Of a stretch of DNA of 64,000 nucleotides, positions 53,829 to 64,000 are shown one piece after another. Source of the stretch: Jacaranda mimosifolia (Eukaryota > Streptophyta > Magnoliopsida > Lamiales > Bignoniaceae); NCBI GenBank assembly GCA_018894105.1, contig CM032124.1, positions 1,349,501-1,413,500 of the forward strand, given 5' to 3'. The translations under genes were made by a program, and so were the position numbers. Below the pieces are notes generated by a model. That model was not told where the DNA came from and made no database searches. It saw only the letters and a program-made list of their open reading frames with translations. How positions within the stretch are numbered: position 1 is the first letter of the stretch; each line of letters starts with the position of its first letter.

Positions 53829-54407
53829 TTAAAAAGTGTTCTGCATTAAATTTGGAGCAGAGAACCTCTGAGTACTTTTAAAATGCTTAATTTCATTATT
53901 TATTTTCTTCATCACTTTAGGTGATGTTAATGGTCTCTCTATCATATATCTTGTAGATATACTTGTATCATATTTCATTGGTGTCACTACAAAACATATC
54001 TCCATATTGATATGGCAATTGTATTTGAATGGCGTACTAACCACTGGTTATTGAGTTTTGCAATACGAACACTAATTAATTATTATACGATCTCTTTTAT
54101 TAAACCAGATACACATATTTTCCTTAAACAATGCTTTGACAATATGACGTGGATAAAGACATTTGCATTTTCCATCAATCATACAAGAATTATACTTGTT
54201 TCTATCTATACATGATCTATGCATCATTTGTTTAAGAATTGAGTCGTAGAGTATGAGATGTTTTTCCATATTTGGAAGTTTTGTGTACACAAATCTATTA
54301 TAGTAAGCTAGGTTTGTAATTTTATACTTAAACTTTAGAATTATCACCATATGAGCATATGGTGATTTTTTTTCCCTATAATTTATACATATACTACAAT
54401 TTCTCAA
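53829..54407 (-). pseudogene. Helitron Rep/helicase (helitron-like N domain) fragment
   Basis: Rep starts rolling-circle transposition of Helitrons. The minus strand reads KLPNMEKHLILYDSILKQMM, HRSCIDRNKYNSCMIDGKCK, CLYPRHIVKALFKENM, then after a gap and frame change KYNCHINMEIC and YKYIYKIYDRETINIT. This matches the order LPD..LY..V..MMIHGPCG...PCM..GKC.K.FPK.F...T / HINVEIC...KYLFKYI.KG.DR of plant Helitron proteins. Both catalytic regions are incomplete and stops are present. No Helitron ends were identified. Confidence 0.78.
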
Positions 54408-54662
54408 ATATTTACTTTATAAACAACTGATGTTCTAGACATTTTACTTTTGCTCAAAAGATTCTAGAGGTTAAATTTGGTGGATCTTGAACTCTTTGAT
54501 CATCATAGAGGTTTTCTTGTATTTTTATTTTTTGTTACGAGTTATTGTAATAAAATATATTTTTTTCTAAATCTTTGAACTAATACAAATACATTAAATA
54601 TATATGATTCATATATCTCTTGAATCCTCAATAAAAGATATTGAAGAGTAATTCTTTCTTTA
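54408..54662. other. Short AT-rich spacer up to the CACTA end
   Basis: Nothing recognised. It ends with TTA directly before CACTACAA, a possible 3-bp TSD half. Confidence 0.5.
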
Positions 54663-54699
54663 CACTACAAAAAAATATGTTATTTGCCACCCCATTTTT

Positions 54700-55010
54700 G
54701 CTTACTCTTGCTAATCCGTAGGGAATAAATTTTTACCCACGCTTTAAACTGTGTGGGCATTAAAATTTATTAAAGCCTATGGTTGAGAGTAAACCGTAGG
54801 CATTACGTACTTATTATTTACACTTTTCCAACCATAAAGAATAAAAATTTGCCTACGCTTTAGAGATAAATCGTAGGCAATAGGTAATTATTACCTACAC
54901 ATTTGTAATCGTAAAGAATAAAATTTTAAATTGGCTATGCTTAAGAATTAAATTGTAGACAATACTTAATTATTACCCACACTTTTATGATAGTAAGTAA
55001 TAAAATTAAT
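54700..55010. repeat. CACTA subterminal repeats
   Basis: About four copies of an 80-bp unit built on CCTACGCTTTAGAGATAAAT, CGTAGGCAATA, TTATTACCTACACTTTT and GTAAAGAATAAAATTT, in mixed preservation. The CCTACG/CGTAGG words also occur inverted within units, as in TnpA-binding subterminal regions of En/Spm elements. Confidence 0.8.
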
Positions 55011-55889
55011 TTTTTTAAAATTTTTTCCTTGTTTTCCAACACTTTTAGAGTCTTTCTTATTATTTTGTTTAAAAAGAACAAAAAGTCTTTGATTTATTTT
55101 TTATTCTTTCCCTTTTTTTTCTAAATTAAATCTAAATTCTCTCCCTCTTTTTTTTTTGAAATTATATCTAAAGTCTCTCCCTCTTTATAAAATTATATCT
55201 AAATCAATTTTTTTTGGTAAATCAGCTTTTACTCCCGCGCCCTAACAAAAGAATTCCTCCCTTCTCTCACCTAACCTACTGCTACCGCTACCACTAGCGC
55301 AACCATCCTCAGTCTGTGTACTCATCTGAAATTTTGGGTAAAATTGTCGACTTTCCTGAACTTCTGCCAGGAATTCCTTTCTGCAGATCCAACTACAAAT
55401 TTTTTTTAAAGAAATATTATAGGTACCACTCCAATCAAAATTGTGCTATCGTTTGGAGTTATCATTCTTATCAGTTCTCACTACAAGCAATGGCCAGCAA
55501 ATTTTGTTATGTTATTCCACATAAATGCATTTTATGCGTTCAATTTTTATTTTTGCTATAGGGATGTCAATGACAGTAGATTTTGTATTTTGTTTTGGTG
55601 GGGCTGGGGGATGAGAGTTGGCTGGGTGGGGTTGGGTTGGTAGTTGCTGACAATTTGCATCATTGAAATTTGATGCCAGAATTCTGAACATAAGGTTTGA
55701 TGATGGCAAGTTGAGCTTGATGTTGCTACTCAATTGCTAAAAGGTGCTTTCACTTGGTGCATGTGATACTGTTTTGTTTTTCTTATCCATCTTAATTGTT
55801 TCTGAGTCAGAGTTGCGAAGTATTTTCAATTAATGGCTAGATATTATGCTTTTATGAGTTTATCAAAAGTACGTCTTCTTTACGAGCAA

Positions 55890-56390
55890 AAGACTACTAT
55901 CCAATTGATGGAGTTAGGAGCTATTCCTCGTCTTGTTGAATTTCTTATAAGGGATGATATTCTGCGCTTCAGGTTTCTTACCTAAATGCTCTTTGTGCTT
56001 GTCTTTTCATGAGATGCAGATGAATTTTATTTTTATTAAACTTTCTTCAGTGTGCTCATTCTAAAAAATCTCACTTCTGGAACATCTGAACAAACTAAAA
56101 TGGTGACTGACTATGGAGCAGTCCCCGTGTTTGTGAAACTTCTTGAGTCTTCAAACTTTGAAACTCATTAGCATGTATAACAATATAAGTTGAATGTTTG
56201 AGATCCTTTGGGTGTTCCATAATGATCATGTCTTTGGTTCCTGAAGTATAGTTTTGACTCCGAAGTCAGGGGTACATGACATAACTTATGACAAACTATT
56301 TTTCTTCTTATAGCTGGAGTTACCTAAAAGAAGGATGTAGCAATAATCACGTCTTCTTTTTCCTTGAAGCGCATTGGGAATATGGCAGTG
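55890..56390 (+). pseudogene. Captured importin-alpha (ARM repeat) gene fragment
   Basis: Importin-alpha binds nuclear localisation signals through armadillo repeats. The plus strand reads QLMELGAIPRLVEFLIRDDI (55903), then after an intron-like gap LKNLTSGTSEQTKMV, TDYGAVPVFVKLLESS (about 56060-56155), and ALGNMA (56370). The intact family has the same order (VVPRFVEFL, ALTNIASGTSENTKVV, HGAVPIFVKLL, WALGNVAGDSP). A stop follows FETH. Only about two ARM repeats are present, with no importin-beta-binding domain. It lies inside a CACTA element and is best read as transduplicated host sequence. Confidence 0.78.
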
Positions 56391-58677
56391 TTGTGCTGGC
56401 TATCAAGACTTTAACCCACTTTAGGGAAAGTAGTTGAAATAATTTTACTAATAATCTATAGAGTTTATGTTATATTTTTAATTCAAGTAGGCACATAATC
56501 TACTTTTTGGTAAGCTATTTCACATGTATTTCTTTAGAGCCGTACTGGAATGACCTATTATTTATCTGAACTAGAGACATGATGTACTAAATGCAATTAC
56601 ATATATATAGATATTCTCTGACTAGCTGGCTATTTCTGTTATTTAACTTTTGCTTTTGGGTTCTGTGAGTATCATTTTGCCAGCTAGAGGTAAAAACTTA
56701 CCCATTTAATGAGAAAGAACGGTTCCCTTGGATGATAAATGAGTTTAATTGGTTTGTAAATCCCGTGAGGTATTTCGTTGGATGATAAATAAAGGTGTAT
56801 CTATAAAGAATCTGTTGAAAAAGGCTCTGAATCTTTTGTTCATATTTTGTAGTCATCAAGCATTTGGTCAATCCAAACAGTGGCTTCTTGACCACCATCC
56901 CCTGTTTTCCCTAGCATTTTGTTTTTCTCAAGTTAAGGTTGTGTCTCTCTGTGAGAAGCCAGCAACTTAAATCTTGAAAACTATAATTCTTGCTTAAGGG
57001 TTCTCTTTTGATAAAGTAGTTCTTTTACGGGCAGTAGGCAAGTAAGCTTTATAATTCTCTTTTCACTTTGAAATTGTTTATTTACAGAAAGATTTTGTCG
57101 TTTTGCTTTAGCCCTTTTTACTTTAATTTTTTGCATTTATTCACTTGTTGCATTAATATTTCTTCATTGGAGCTTCAAGATTCTCAGATTTGGTCTCTTT
57201 TAGCTTTACATTTTTCTCCCTTTCTCGCGGCAAAATTGACTTTACTTAGTATTGTTGTATAGCTGATGCAGCACGCACTTGGGTTACGTTGTTGGCTGAC
57301 GTTTTGTCTTCAACTTCCAACTCTTTTAGCAATTGCTTATTTTAATTAATTAAAATGTACATACCAAAATTAAACATCCCCAAGTATTGATCATAAATGT
57401 TTAAGCCATCTTAATTATCTTTATTGAGTCAGAAAGCTATGAATTTAATTATATGTAAGCCTGAACCTCTGATGTGCAATATGTATATGCATCAGCTTTA
57501 ATTTGGTCACAAAGATGGAGTTGAAGAAGGTCATAAAGATCCAAAGTAAATGAGTGACCACATCATTACTATTTTGAAATTAAAAATTATGTGTTGATTA
57601 GATATTGCGGAATTTTATCAACATGGCTTATTAATAATAAAAAAAAGGTATATTTTAAAGTGCAAGTTAATGGATTTGTTCAAAGTGCACCTAACATCCT
57701 ACTCCATTTGTTGTGCATTCGTATCATATTTTAACTAGAAAACGATCTAAGTACCATGATATATTTAATTTCTTTTTTCTTTTTTTTGATGAAAATAAAC
57801 TCGGAGAATTTATTATTTATTTTTTTATTCTATTTAAATTTGTTACATTCATTTAGCAAATCTACTTGGTAAATGCTTGGGATTATAATAAGAATCAAGC
57901 AAAGGAAAAAAATCAAGAAAATATTTTTGAATGAAATTAATTTAAATGTCTTAATATTTGATTAAAACTGAGTTGGCTGATTTAATGTAAGAAAAAGAGT
58001 CATAATTTCTTTTTGATGAGATTATCATTAAATTTCCTAGTATTTGATTAGAATTGAACTGATTTAGTGTTACTAGAGGAAAAAGATTAGGTCAAATACT
58101 ATTAAGAACATTTTATTTTGAGTGTTTTGGGTTAAGTTCTTGTAATAGTGGAGTTAGAAAATATATGATTAATGGAAAGGAAAATTTAAATTTATTTAAC
58201 ATATACAAATTTTATTATAAATCTCTTTTTTAACTAAGTTTATGTGAGACTAATAATATCACGTTGAATTTTTATATTATTTTATGTTATTTTTGTATTA
58301 AAAATAATAATAACAACACTATAATAGTGACAAAGTCATATTATAGTTTTTGTTTATAATATGACTTAATAGAAAATGATATTATAATATAAATTAATCT
58401 ATCATAGGTACTACAAAAGTTTTTAAATTGAATGGTATTTTCTTGGGAAAAACTTTAGTTACAAAATTTATGAAAATGGCTAACAAGATATTTAGATCCT
58501 AGACCAAGATATTTTCTTTAAGTGAAACGTTGTGGCACTAATTAAAATTTATGAAATTTTTTATTCAAATTACATCAACATATGTTAATTTACTTTTACT
58601 GTAGTTAGATTATTGATAATTATCAATTTTAACACACTTGATGTATGTGCTAAATTTTGTGGTACGCTATTTTTCAG
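56391..58677. other. CACTA interior without recognised coding sequence
   Basis: AT-rich DNA with many T runs. Short frames (56749-56970, 57068-57262) show no recognisable similarity. It may be intron sequence carried with the captured gene or the spacer upstream of the transposase. Confidence 0.45.
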
Positions 58678-58743
58678 CAACTTGAACTAGTTGCAGAAAA
58701 GTACAGTGTGTTAAGGGCCCTTGTGGAAGCATACTTGAAACAG
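58678..58743 (+). CDS. Isolated exon-like segment, 22 codons, unknown origin
   Basis: TATTTTTCAG at 58668-58677 is a good acceptor and CAGGTAAGAC at 58741 a good donor. Between them is a phase-0 open segment of helical character (QLELVAEKYSV...VEAYLKQ). It lies between the importin-alpha piece and the transposase exon. I do not recognise the protein. It could be another captured exon or an upstream exon of the element. Confidence 0.45.
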
Positions 58744-59200
58744 GTAAGACTTATATGCACTAGTAAAGTATAGTAATTGTATGATCTCAAATGTGCCTCT
58801 CTCTTTTTTGTTATTTTTAAATTAGTGTTCATTAATTTAGATATTATGACATAGCACTGTTCTGCAATGTTGTAGCTTGAATATGTCAGAAATGTGCCTT
58901 TGATTTATTTGTTAATCAGTAATAAATAGTGAGAGTACAAAATACCTACATTTAAGAAAAGCACATTTTCTACATGGAATTATTCTTGTTGGTATAATAT
59001 ATATGACATTTTATTTTTGTTTAATTAGTTTGTATATCATAAATCGTTCTATTCAGAGTTTGATACCGTACCAGGCCTATTATGCCCATATGAGGTGTGA
59101 AACAAAGACTCTGAGACCTCACCGATCAGAACAAATTACATTATTCATAACTTATAAATATGGTTTTTGTCTTTGTAATTATTGCAGTTTATAAAACATA

Positions 59201-59872
59201 ATGGATAAGAGTTGGATTAGTTTGTCGAAATATGAACCAGAATATGTGTCTGGTTTTGGTAAATTTATTGATTTTGCATTCAAGGGCAAGACAACTGATG
59301 CGGTAGTTCGTTGTCCTAGTAAGACGTGTAGAAATCGATTTAACAAGTCTTGAAATGTTATGAATGGTTTTTATACAAACTACAAGAATTGGGTTTATCA
59401 TGGGGAACTATTGAATTTGCAAAGTTGTGATAATGAGAGCATAGATCAAAACCCAAGTTTGAATGATGCAAGTAATGATATGAGTCAAATGGTACATGAC
59501 GCAATGGGATTTCTTGATATGGAGACTGATGAGATAGATGAATTATTACATACAAATGGACATGTTAATGAAGCAAATGAAGAAACTAAAAAGTTCTTCA
59601 AGTTATTGGAAGATGCAAAGACAGAGGTATATGCAAGGAATAAAAAGTTCACTAAGTTGTCTCTTATTGTTCATATTCTTCAAGCCAAGGCATTATGTGG
59701 GTGGACTGATAAATCAGTTGATATTACACTTGAAATATTGGAGGATTTACTTCCCATTGGCGCAAAAATTCGACAAAAAGCAACACAAACACTTGAGGAT
59801 AATCTTAAATCAAATTATCTACTTAAGAACAATCGTCATTCGACAAAAGCAAATACACTAAAAGCGAAGTAA
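59201..59872 (+). pseudogene. CACTA TNP2 transposase N-terminal fragment
   Basis: Start MDKSWISLSKYEPEYVSGFG, then FIDFAFKGKTTDAVVRCPSK and TCRNRFNKS, a premature TGA at 59351, and NGFYTNYKNWVYHGE. This is the transposase-associated domain (PF13963 type), whose Cys/His pattern is kept (RCPSKTCRNRF, YHGE). From 59580 EETKKFFKLLEDAKTEVYAR, KFTKLSLIVHILQAKALCGW and DKSVDITLEILEDLLPIGAK match the next TNP2 segment. Beyond GAK the sequence departs from the family and ends at 59872. The catalytic core is absent. Confidence 0.85.
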
Positions 59873-60068
59873 AGACAGTACGCATAGACGAATAAAGGAG
59901 CATTTCATTTAAGTTCAACTTTCCCAATTATAACCATCAAATGAAATGAAATAAAAAGTACATTAAAAGAAAAACATCAGCTTGATCTGGCGCTTTCATC
60001 ATGCTTACCTCGATCACCCTCCTCAATTGCTTGATCGAGCTCATCGCTCGAGGAAATTGGAATGGGAA

Positions 60069-62330
60069 CTACCAGGGGCTATTCGTTCTCAGCTCGGGCA
60101 TGGTAACAGCAACAAGAACAACGGCAATCACTGGTTGAGAAGGCCTTGCCTCGTCGACCAAAAAACCTCCCTCGAGCGGCAGAAGGTACTCGGCAGCATC
60201 GACCATGCTGTCCCAAATTTTGAACGTAAAGTTGTTTGCAAAAGTAAACTCCTTTGCCACCTCGGCTAACTTCTTTGCCACCTCAGCCGCCTTTTTCTGT
60301 ACCTTGATTAGGGGCTCGGCAAGTGGAGCCTCTACAGCCCCCTTGACCAGATGGGCCTCCGCAGCTCCCTCTTCAACATCGGCCTCCTCGTCCTTAGGAT
60401 ACGATTGTAGCTGTTCATCTAGGATAGGGCTAATGCGATCCTTATCCTCTGCTCCAAAAGAATAGCTCAAGTACTGCAGTTGTTTAATCACTTTGTAGAA
60501 CACATTCCTGGCGTCATCTAAAGAAAAGACAACGCTTGCATCTTGGAATGCTGAGCATAACATAAACTGCTATATGGCCTTTCGATGCATCAATAGCAGC
60601 TTTCTATAGAATTCGGTCCGAGCTTCCTAGATTGCCGCATTTCGATCGGTTGTGCAACAAGACTCATAACCATGTTGTGCATCCATTCTCCCCAGGTTGA
60701 GCAGCTCGTCCATTCTGGTCTTCTCAGTAATGGCCATGACTAGTTGACTATACTTCAATTGGAGCTGAAAATTGAGCTCCTTGACCTCCTTGTTGAGCTC
60801 CTCAACCCTGGTTTGTGAAGACTTGAGCTGAGCCTTCAATGTTTCCATGTCCCTACCCTTTTGTAGATGCTCATGGTTGGCAAGGGCCAGTTTCGAGCTC
60901 CTATAAAAATGGTAGCTTAGTTGGCTCACTTGAAAAATAAAATTTCATCATAAGAGAACAATACTCAACCTGTAAATAAAATTCAACGATACAAGCTTAT
61001 CGACTGGAACTTTACCATTTTTAAGTGATAAGCCATAGCTCTGAAGGCAGCATCCTGGCTTAGTCCCATCAATTTTTTCTGGTCAGACGCAAATAGTCCG
61101 GCCATCATCACCTTTAGAGAAGTGACCCTGGTCGACCCAGCTGGGGTCACACCTAGTTGTGTCTATCGAGTAAGAATTATCCACAGCCATGCTCAGCTCT
61201 ATCCCGAACCTTGGCAATGCTAGTTTTGGCAACTGGAATAACATGTCGTCCCCGTGCTGGCCGAATAAATCATATCCCGAGGGTTAGCTCGACCTTATGG
61301 CTTTCTCTTTTCCCTTCTTGATTGCTGTCTTCTTAGGAGCAGGTCCCGTTTGCTCGACCATGGGCTTTTTTCCTCGACCTGCTAGGCCACTTTCTGTGGT
61401 CGCCATGGGTTGAGCGGGCGATGGCGTAGGCATAGTGAATGCATCATTGCCTTGGGGCTGGGCTGACGCGACCCTTGACAGGTCGCTACAGCTACATGCT
61501 GCTGCTCATTCCTCTCAGCCATAGCCAAAGCTTTTGCTCTCACGCGATTCATGGTCTAGTATCGATTTGCCAAACAACACAAAAATAAAAGATCAGACTC
61601 AAGCAGAAAAAGCAGACAAGCTAACCAATAATCGACAACACAATCTACCTAGTCGATCACCTGGTGGAAAGTCTAGCTGAGCTGGCGATAAGCCAGCTAA
61701 CACCAAATTCCTATGCTCAATAAATACCGACGCCTCCACCTGACCAAACTCGACCAAGTCCCGAATGAATGTGTTGGGCTAGGTCAGAGTTAAGTTACCT
61801 GGCATCTCGACATGCCCCATTCACTACCCCCCAGGAATATTGAAGCCCTCAGCAACTCGAACATACATATAACATTTTTTCCACTCTTGCCCATAGAAAA
61901 AGGCTGGGGTGACAAGAAATTTTCGAGAGGGTTGAGTGGTAAGGTAATAAAAACCAGACTCATCGATGCTACCCAACTTTCAGGACATCAAAAGGTGGAA
62001 AAGATTGGATAAGTTTGCGAAGGTAGCAGGCTAGTCGAATATGTGCATTAAAATGACAAAATTGTATATAGTCGAGAAACAATTTGGCAGCAGTTAGGTT
62101 ATACATACTTCTAAACCCCTAAGCAGTTCAACTATAGGATCGCTTAAGGGAAATATAAGGCCGCATCAAAAGGCATCCTCGAACACAGCTATACACCCAA
62201 TTAGAGGTCAATGCATCCTACCAGACGGTCCAGGCACTATAAGGTCAAACTCCTCGGGGACATGATACAGTTGCCTAATGCGTGCCAGATCGGTAGGAGT
62301 TATTGTAGATACTATTTCACTATAATGGTT
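60069..62330 (-). pseudogene. Element D antisense ORF (plant retroelement accessory protein)
   Basis: The minus strand, N- to C-terminal: VPEEFDLIVPGPSGRMH and GCIAVFEDAF (about 62160-62265), the conserved N-terminal domain of plant 'transposon-like' ORFs; LLRGLEV; FGQVEASVFIEHRNLVLAGL (about 61700); a basic linker (KKTAIKKGKRK-like); a coiled coil (GRDMETLKAQLKSSQTRVEE, LNKEVKELNFQLQLKYSQLV, 60720-60870); ENVFYK-like text, then YLSYSFGAEDKDR, DEEADVEEGAAEAHL, KAAEVAKKLAEVAKEF and a tail ending MPELRTNSPW. Frameshifts and stops divide it. Biochemical role unknown. Confidence 0.72.
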
Positions 62331-62898
62331 GGGGGTGAATAGTCGATCCCGCGACAATGGGGTTTCACTTGGCCTAACATCACTTCCTCTACTAGCGCGA
62401 TCACTGCTCGAGCTACTGGACCTTGAGCTATCACTAGACGAGCTACTCGACTCCTCTGTTGAACCCTCTGGCCGATCAGAATGAGTAGCCTCACTATCTC
62501 CCCTAACTACCCTCAGAATTAGACAAATGCAACATTTCTAAAGCAAAGGAAGAACGCAAATGAAAACGGAGGAAGGGACTTACTCGTTGTCGATGAACTA
62601 TAAGACAGAAACTAATAGCAAAAAAAACAGTTGGCTCAAAGCTCTACCAGACGCAAAGCAGTAAAAGTAAAAATAAATACTTTAACCGCGCTTATTTATA
62701 GGTACCAAAGTGCGGGAAACCTAAGTAGTTGTAATAATTGCATAATCGCCGTTGGATGCCACGCCCAGCACATTATAACCGTCCCATTAAATGAGCCTAA
62801 CCCAGGTCGACTTTCAAAAACCCTCATCGATAGAACATTATATCCGCACGAAACTACTCCCCTATTCTTCTCGTCGATCTTTTCGTTTAGAATTCAGA

Positions 62899-62911
62899 AG
62901 TGGGGAGGACT
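62899..62911 (+). other. Element D polypurine tract
   Basis: AGTGGGGAGGACT stands two bases before the LTR start TGATATGGGATGG. It shows that the LTR to its right is a 3' LTR of a plus-strand element. Confidence 0.8.
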
Positions 62912-62913
62912 CA

Positions 62914-63630
62914 TGATATGGGATGGCCTAAGAAGACCAGTCTAAAATCTATAGATCCAAGAGTATAACATCAAGCCCATTGTATCCTTAGTGGCCCAAT
63001 TAGATTATCGACCCTATTCAACTAGGATCGACCTCTTATGCAGGGGCCACATTCATTCGACTAGGATGTGGGTAGGATCTAGACGCTCAACGGGGCACCA
63101 ACCCATACTGAGATTGACCCTATGGCTGACTAGGGCGGTTGAGTAGGTGCAGAATCCCCTCGCGGCCATATTAAATGCCTTGACAGGTAGCATGCCTCCG
63201 TATTAAAGATGCATGCCGCCTCAGTACTGCCCATGCTACCGTGCCAGGCAGGGGACGCACCTACAGTGTACTATTCTAACCATGAAACCTAGAGATGCAG
63301 CGACCTAGAATAGTACAGAGATGAGAGATGACTTAAAGCCCCTCATGCTGAAAGAAGAATCCTTTTTGCATGCTGAGGGCATCTAAGACAAATCCCTCAC
63401 AAGGAGAAGGCTATAAATACCCCAATTCCAGCCTCACCAAAAGTATGTAATTCATTGCTAAAAAGCCCTCACTCTGTTGCTCATCATTTAGTTGATCTCT
63501 TACTGACTTGAGTGTCGGAGTGCTTTAGCCGAGGGAATCTCAGCTAGTCTGATGTTTGCTCGTGATTGTAGGACTCAACCTAACCACTTTTGGAGTTTGA
63601 TCACTCGACTAGACAGGTCAGTTCTTCCAA
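62914..63630 (+). mobile_element. Element D 3' LTR
   Basis: It begins TGATATGGGATGGCC. Near 63410 it has GGCTATAAATACCCCAATTC, followed by CTCACTCTGTTGCTCAT and GTGTCGGAGTGCTTTAGCC, shared with the LTR at 9105-9808. The right end is estimated from that comparison and may be off by tens of bases. No TSD could be read. Confidence 0.75.
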
Positions 63631-63687
63631 GTTACCTCTAGAATCAGTCACAAGAAATTTTTATCATCATCACTACTGTATAATACG

Positions 63688-63784
63688 TAACTACTTTTCA
63701 CTGTCTTATCGAATGTGTATAACTATTTTTCACTGTTACTCGAGTATTTATAACTATTTCTCACTATTTTTCTGAAGTATTTAT
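63688..63784. repeat. About 33-bp tandem repeat, three copies
   Basis: TAACTA(C/T)TTTTCACTGT, TATAACTATTTTTCACTGTT and TATAACTATTTCTCACTATT start near 63688, 63719 and 63751, each followed by a GA(A/G)T(G/A)T-type link. It lies just right of the element D LTR. Confidence 0.8.
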
Positions 63785-64000
63785 CATTGAGTATCTTTTG
63801 ATCATGATATATTCTAGAACTTACATTGCACACACTTGGCATTCACCGAGTCCTTTACTCATACTCTATTTTTTTTTTAATTTCCTTCTAGAAAACCTTG
63901 ACCCTAACCCTAGTGAAGAAGTGGACCTGCTTTCGATGAGAATCAGAATTGAGGTCTTATTTGGACCTTTGCAGTAGTCTAGTTCTATTTTGTGTTAGCT
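63785..64000. other. Right edge of window, nothing recognised
   Basis: No gene or repeat recognised up to the window edge. Confidence 0.4.

Larger units (their letters stand above)
54663..59872 (+). mobile_element. CACTA (En/Spm) element, left part, with captured sequence
   Basis: It begins with the class signature CACTACAAAAAAATATG, followed by subterminal repeats. It carries importin-alpha pieces (55890-56390), an isolated exon-like segment (58678-58743) and the start of a TNP2-type transposase (59201-59872) in plus orientation. The other end (TTGTAGTG) is not seen; similarity to TNP2 stops near 59770 and a Gypsy element follows, so the right part is lost or lies beyond the window. Size so far about 5.2 kb. 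Confidence is high for the left end, lower for the claim that all parts belong to one element. Confidence 0.75.
59880..63630 (+). mobile_element. Tat-type Ty3/Gypsy element D, 3' part only
   Basis: Plus-strand order: antisense coiled-coil ORF (60069-62330), PPT (about 62899-62911), 3' LTR (62914 on). gag and pol, expected to the left, are absent; CACTA sequence stands there instead. The left junction falls somewhere in 59770-59990. Antisense ORFs between pol and the 3' LTR are known in the Tat lineage (for example Grande and Retand). Confidence 0.7.

Noticed and set aside
60205..60465. Plus-strand frame of 86 codons, Ala/Ser-rich
   Set aside because: Shadow of the element D antisense ORF, where the minus strand has the coiled-coil and acidic segments.

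Overview
This is nuclear DNA of a flowering plant, most likely a eudicot; I cannot name the species. It is AT-rich and retrotransposon-dense. Every protein match is to plant gene families or plant transposon classes. I see no intact host gene, no tRNA or rRNA and no CRISPR. What can be read is broken gene copies (ARGONAUTE, sucrose synthase, F-box, an importin-alpha piece) buried in nested transposable elements, several with matching target-site duplications (TSDs) that I could read directly.

Layout. 1-3981: a foldback-like element whose arms are inverted arrays of one 88-bp repeat; a hAT-type element sits inside it (1831-2604). 4366-4861: a second hAT-type miniature element with an exact 8-bp TSD. 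5857-8990: an intron-containing AGO1-like pseudogene on the minus strand. 9105-9808: a plus-strand Ty3/Gypsy LTR. About 9810-19980: a minus-strand Ty3/Gypsy element of Tat type (here E), with a plus-strand, antisense coiled-coil ORF at its 3' side. A solo Copia LTR (13251-15472, TSD CTAGA) interrupts its RNase H. E cuts a sucrose synthase pseudogene (19981-22186).

22877-38055 is a nest. Minus-strand Copia element B (TSD GTGGG) carries plus-strand Copia element A (22932-33514, TSD TTATA) inside one of its LTRs. A itself carries a 309-bp insert flanked by 16-bp direct repeats, and B's interior carries a hAT-type miniature element. 39497-45190 is a deleted minus-strand Gypsy element F with a 2.7-kb LTR. 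45658-47358 is a hAT-type element split by a solo LTR that has 59-bp inverted ends. 48250-50142 is a Mutator-like element with a 10-bp TSD. Then come an F-box pseudogene, a Helitron Rep fragment, a CACTA element (from 54663) carrying importin-alpha exon pieces and a TNP2 fragment, and the 3' end of another Tat-type Gypsy element (to about 63630).

The genes do not work together as a unit. The window records serial insertion, and the order of events can be read from nesting and TSDs. The most unusual objects are the foldback element made of inverted 88-bp arrays, the solo LTR with long inverted termini, the CACTA element with captured importin-alpha sequence, and the Tat elements with antisense ORFs. 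All calls come from reading the sequence; no alignments or database searches were run.
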